This document shows, one piece after another, positions 61,397 to 64,000 of a stretch of DNA of 64,000 nucleotides. Each line of letters starts with the position of its first letter. The first letter of the stretch is position 1. Location of the stretch: contig NC_135246.1 in assembly GCF_947623445.1 (NCBI RefSeq), positions 20,084,288-20,148,287 on the forward strand, given 5' to 3'. Position numbers and translations under genes: made by a program. This DNA comes from Clavelina lepadiformis (Eukaryota; Chordata; Ascidiacea; Aplousobranchia; Clavelinidae). The notes beneath the pieces are model-generated. The model was not told the DNA's origin, did no database searches, and worked only from the letters and a program-made list of their open reading frames with translations.

Positions 61397-64000
61397 CTCT
61401 CGATCAATTAAATTAGATTGTAGACTCACAACGGTAGTTCTATGTGGTGTCGTTTATCAGTAAACTATCCAACCTAGCCCATACCAGAAAGTAAGACTCA
61501 TGGTTTCCTGAAAAAATGAAATATTAGGCACAAAACACTTTCATTGAGTTGCTGGTCACGCGAGTAATTGGATGTAAACGAACCGACAGCAAGTCTATCC
61601 GGTGGTTTTGAGAAAAATCAACAAAAGTGCAGCACACTGTGTTTGAGAGCTTACTCGGGTTTTCCTATTAAATGATGAGGGCTGTTTACGACACAGAAGT
61701 GGGTTTGTAAGAAGCATTCACATAAGTTTCGACATCAGCTTGTTAATGTTCTTATTTTCTGTATTTACTGCACATTCTTGGCCCTAGTCAGAGTTTAGAA
61801 AAAAAATGGTTGTTTTTTGCTGTTTGACTTCGCCCACCTTGGAGCCAAACATGCGTCGCCAAAATTCAAGCTGCTCCCGTGGACAGTTTACTCCACTACA
61901 TGAACCAATGGTCTATGAAGCAGGTTTTACTTGACAAAAACTACTTTTTATAATTATAAATGTTAAACTAAAGCTCTAAAACGTTTTTGGGCTTCTTAAA
62001 TAAGTTTTTCAACAGACAACATCTCTTGGAAATCGTGAAGCAACAAAAAATATTTTGGTGACCAAATGTGAAGAAAACTTGTAAGAATTTGCCAGGTATT
62101 TACACCAAGCTCGTTGCGTCACTTTCTTGTTGTCTTCATCACAAAGTGTCTCGGTGTTCTATAAAAGTTTACAGGTTGCTCAATTGCCATTCCAAATTGG
62201 GGCAACGCTGCCGAATATAAAAATCTAAAAAAACAAAAAACGACTGCGTGTGTCTCCCGAGAACTACAAGTAGACCAGTCTGCAGAAAACATCATTAACC
62301 ATTGGTGTGTAAAATGGTATGTTGGTCACCAAACTTTCAACTTTACCTTCAGAATTTCAGACTTTCTAGACCAAAATCCTGGTAAGATGGATTAACCTGA
62401 ATAATTTCAAGTTTAAATCGAGAAATTTTCCTTTAGAATTCTTTTGATTAAAGAATTTGAGCCACCACATACTATATTTTGCATGAAGATTCGAACCGAA
62501 TTACCTTGCCAAATGAAAAATAATTTTCATTTGTTTTAATATGTTTTGAAATTAATCAAAAATTTTTAGATGGGGCTTTTTGAAAGTTTGCCTAGGAGCT
62601 ACCTCAAGCTGGAACATGGCTACAATTACATATCTCCAACTGCAGTTAATGTTACATAGGCCTAGGCCAAAAGTTAAAAACAGAATTTTGGTCTAACAAT
62701 GCACCTTTTACCTACATTTGTGCCAGTTTTGAAAAATATTCTGTATATGACTCAGGACTTTTAAACTCGCCGACTGCTAGGGTAATTCCCACACTAATAC
62801 AGCAAGCACCACGCAGCCAAAACAAGTGACCTTCCAGTCAGCAATGCTGTACGCCAATCAAACTATCTTAAGTGAGCATGAGTATAGTTGAGTACGTGCC
62901 AACGATGACGTAAACACATAACGAAGATCACGCGGATGTTACTGAATCATATCACTAGTTACACTAGTTATTCGGGGTACATGTTACGGAGGACGCTAGG
63001 AACATGTCCCGAGACAGGTGGTAGGCTATCACTGCTGTTGGGTCAAGATTGAAAACACAGAAAGCGAAAAAATTAAATGAATGGGCTAGATTCTAGCCCA
63101 TAGAATCAATAGATGGAAAAGATCGGTCAAGATCAACTTAGGTTATTCCCCAAAGAAAGGACAAACCACTGACAAAATTGAATTTTTTTACGGGAATATA
63201 CGCCAGAAAATAAGGAAATTGTGTTAAGCTAAAGGCGTTCATGAACTTGTATTTGAACCCAAACACCTAAACAATACATAGATTTAAAGCACATGATTAA
63301 AACTGAGTCAACAAACAACTATAATTGAGCCAATGGTTTTGCTACCATCTACATGGATCAGGCAGCGAATAGCGTAGGCTACTTGCCGCAGCCAAGAAGT
63401 CTTATAGCAGGTTCCTGTAATATGGCATATTCGCAAGTACCATTGAGCAGCCAATTAAATCGGTTTTGACAATGGTATGATGGATCAAAGCAAGCGAGAC
63501 AGTTTGCTTATTTATTGTGTTGTTGACCAACTAACTCAAATCACTGCCGAGTTTTGTTGCCATCAAAAATGATCACGAATGCTTGATATTGCTTCTGTCT
63601 GATATTATTGCGTTTCCTTCGGTAAAAGTATTAGTATGACGCATTGAGGTAAAGTACGACAACATACTATTCATCGCACTGAGTTCTCTAGAATGATTGA
63701 AGTCGTTAACACAAAGACTGCTGTGTTTTTGATTTTGCCAATTTTTGTGTCAATGTAATTGTTCAAAGAAGCTTCAATATAATCAGTATATACAGTTGTC
63801 ATTCCTGTCTAACCATTGTTGAATACAATTTGAAGAAGTTCAGTGCTAATATAGACAACTTTATTGTCATCTTCAAAAGACAATAAGCCGTCAAGGTGAA
63901 CAATTAAATCTGTGGGTGAGAAAAGCAGACAATGACCTTATGAGACTCATATATCAACATATACTTATTGTAGTGAAGTGGGTCAACCTCTCAAGTTTAG
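61397..64000. other. Right-hand region without recognised genes
   Basis: About 2.6 kb, AT-rich, with no coding exon, repeat family or RNA gene I can support. It should hold the GLUT promoter and 5' UTR at its left end. Confidence 0.5.

Overview
The window looks like an invertebrate chordate genome, most likely a tunicate (ascidian, Ciona-like). This rests on small multi-exon genes with short GT-AG introns, a gene set of clear animal and chordate type (Wnt, ELAPOR1/2, LONP2, RBM19, BORCS8, PP2A catalytic subunit, GLUT, NLR), many small hAT-type MITEs, and a strikingly common TGACGTCA palindrome. The species cannot be named from the sequence alone. I rebuilt the genes by reading exons by eye, requiring splice sites and codon phase to agree. 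Exon edges may be off by a base or two.

Layout. Every protein gene I could rebuild lies on the minus strand. 143-820: first four exons of a transferrin-family gene running off the left edge. 2029-10045: a Wnt2-like gene (first exon not found) with an unusual long basic C-terminal tail. 10-18 kb: non-coding, CRE-rich. 18111-25963: complete 21-exon ELAPOR1/2 orthologue. 26-29.4 kb: mobile DNA, namely a 5'-truncated pogo/Tigger transposon with TIRs and TA duplication, a 46-bp tandem repeat and a GGTACCG-type MITE. 29445-34846: 16-exon peroxisomal Lon protease LONP2 ending in SKL. 35444-37795: RBM19/Mrd1 in one coding exon. 38227-38863: BORCS8. 39-40 kb and 44.9-45.3 kb: two inverted copies of an unknown repeat flanking the PP2A gene (41001-43699). 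One copy is split by a hAT element with perfect 8-bp duplications; the other keeps the empty site. 44-48 kb: repeats, an LTR-element remnant with a tRNA-Trp-type primer site, an orphan kinase-like tail exon and another hAT MITE. 48106-53377: an 11-exon NLR. 55.3-55.6 kb: unrecognised small exons. 55992-61396: 11-exon GLUT-family sugar transporter. 61.4-64 kb: no gene seen.

The most interesting find is the NLR. Its exons join in consistent phase into a single 834-residue protein with a NACHT ATPase, then a complete zinc-binding BIR domain, then leucine-rich repeats. The BIR therefore sits C-terminal to the NACHT, unlike NAIP where BIRs are N-terminal. Its N terminus carries a short Val-Gln-Ile core that could be a degenerate RHIM/amyloid-type motif. 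Other points are the transferrin N-lobe with altered iron and anion ligands, the Wnt tail with a furin-type site, and a possible head-to-tail transcription unit BORCS8-RBM19-LONP2.

How the genes relate: they are unrelated housekeeping, signalling, trafficking and immune genes and do not form a pathway cluster. LONP2 (peroxisome), BORCS8 (lysosome positioning) and ELAPOR (endosome-lysosome) share an organelle theme only by coincidence as far as can be seen.
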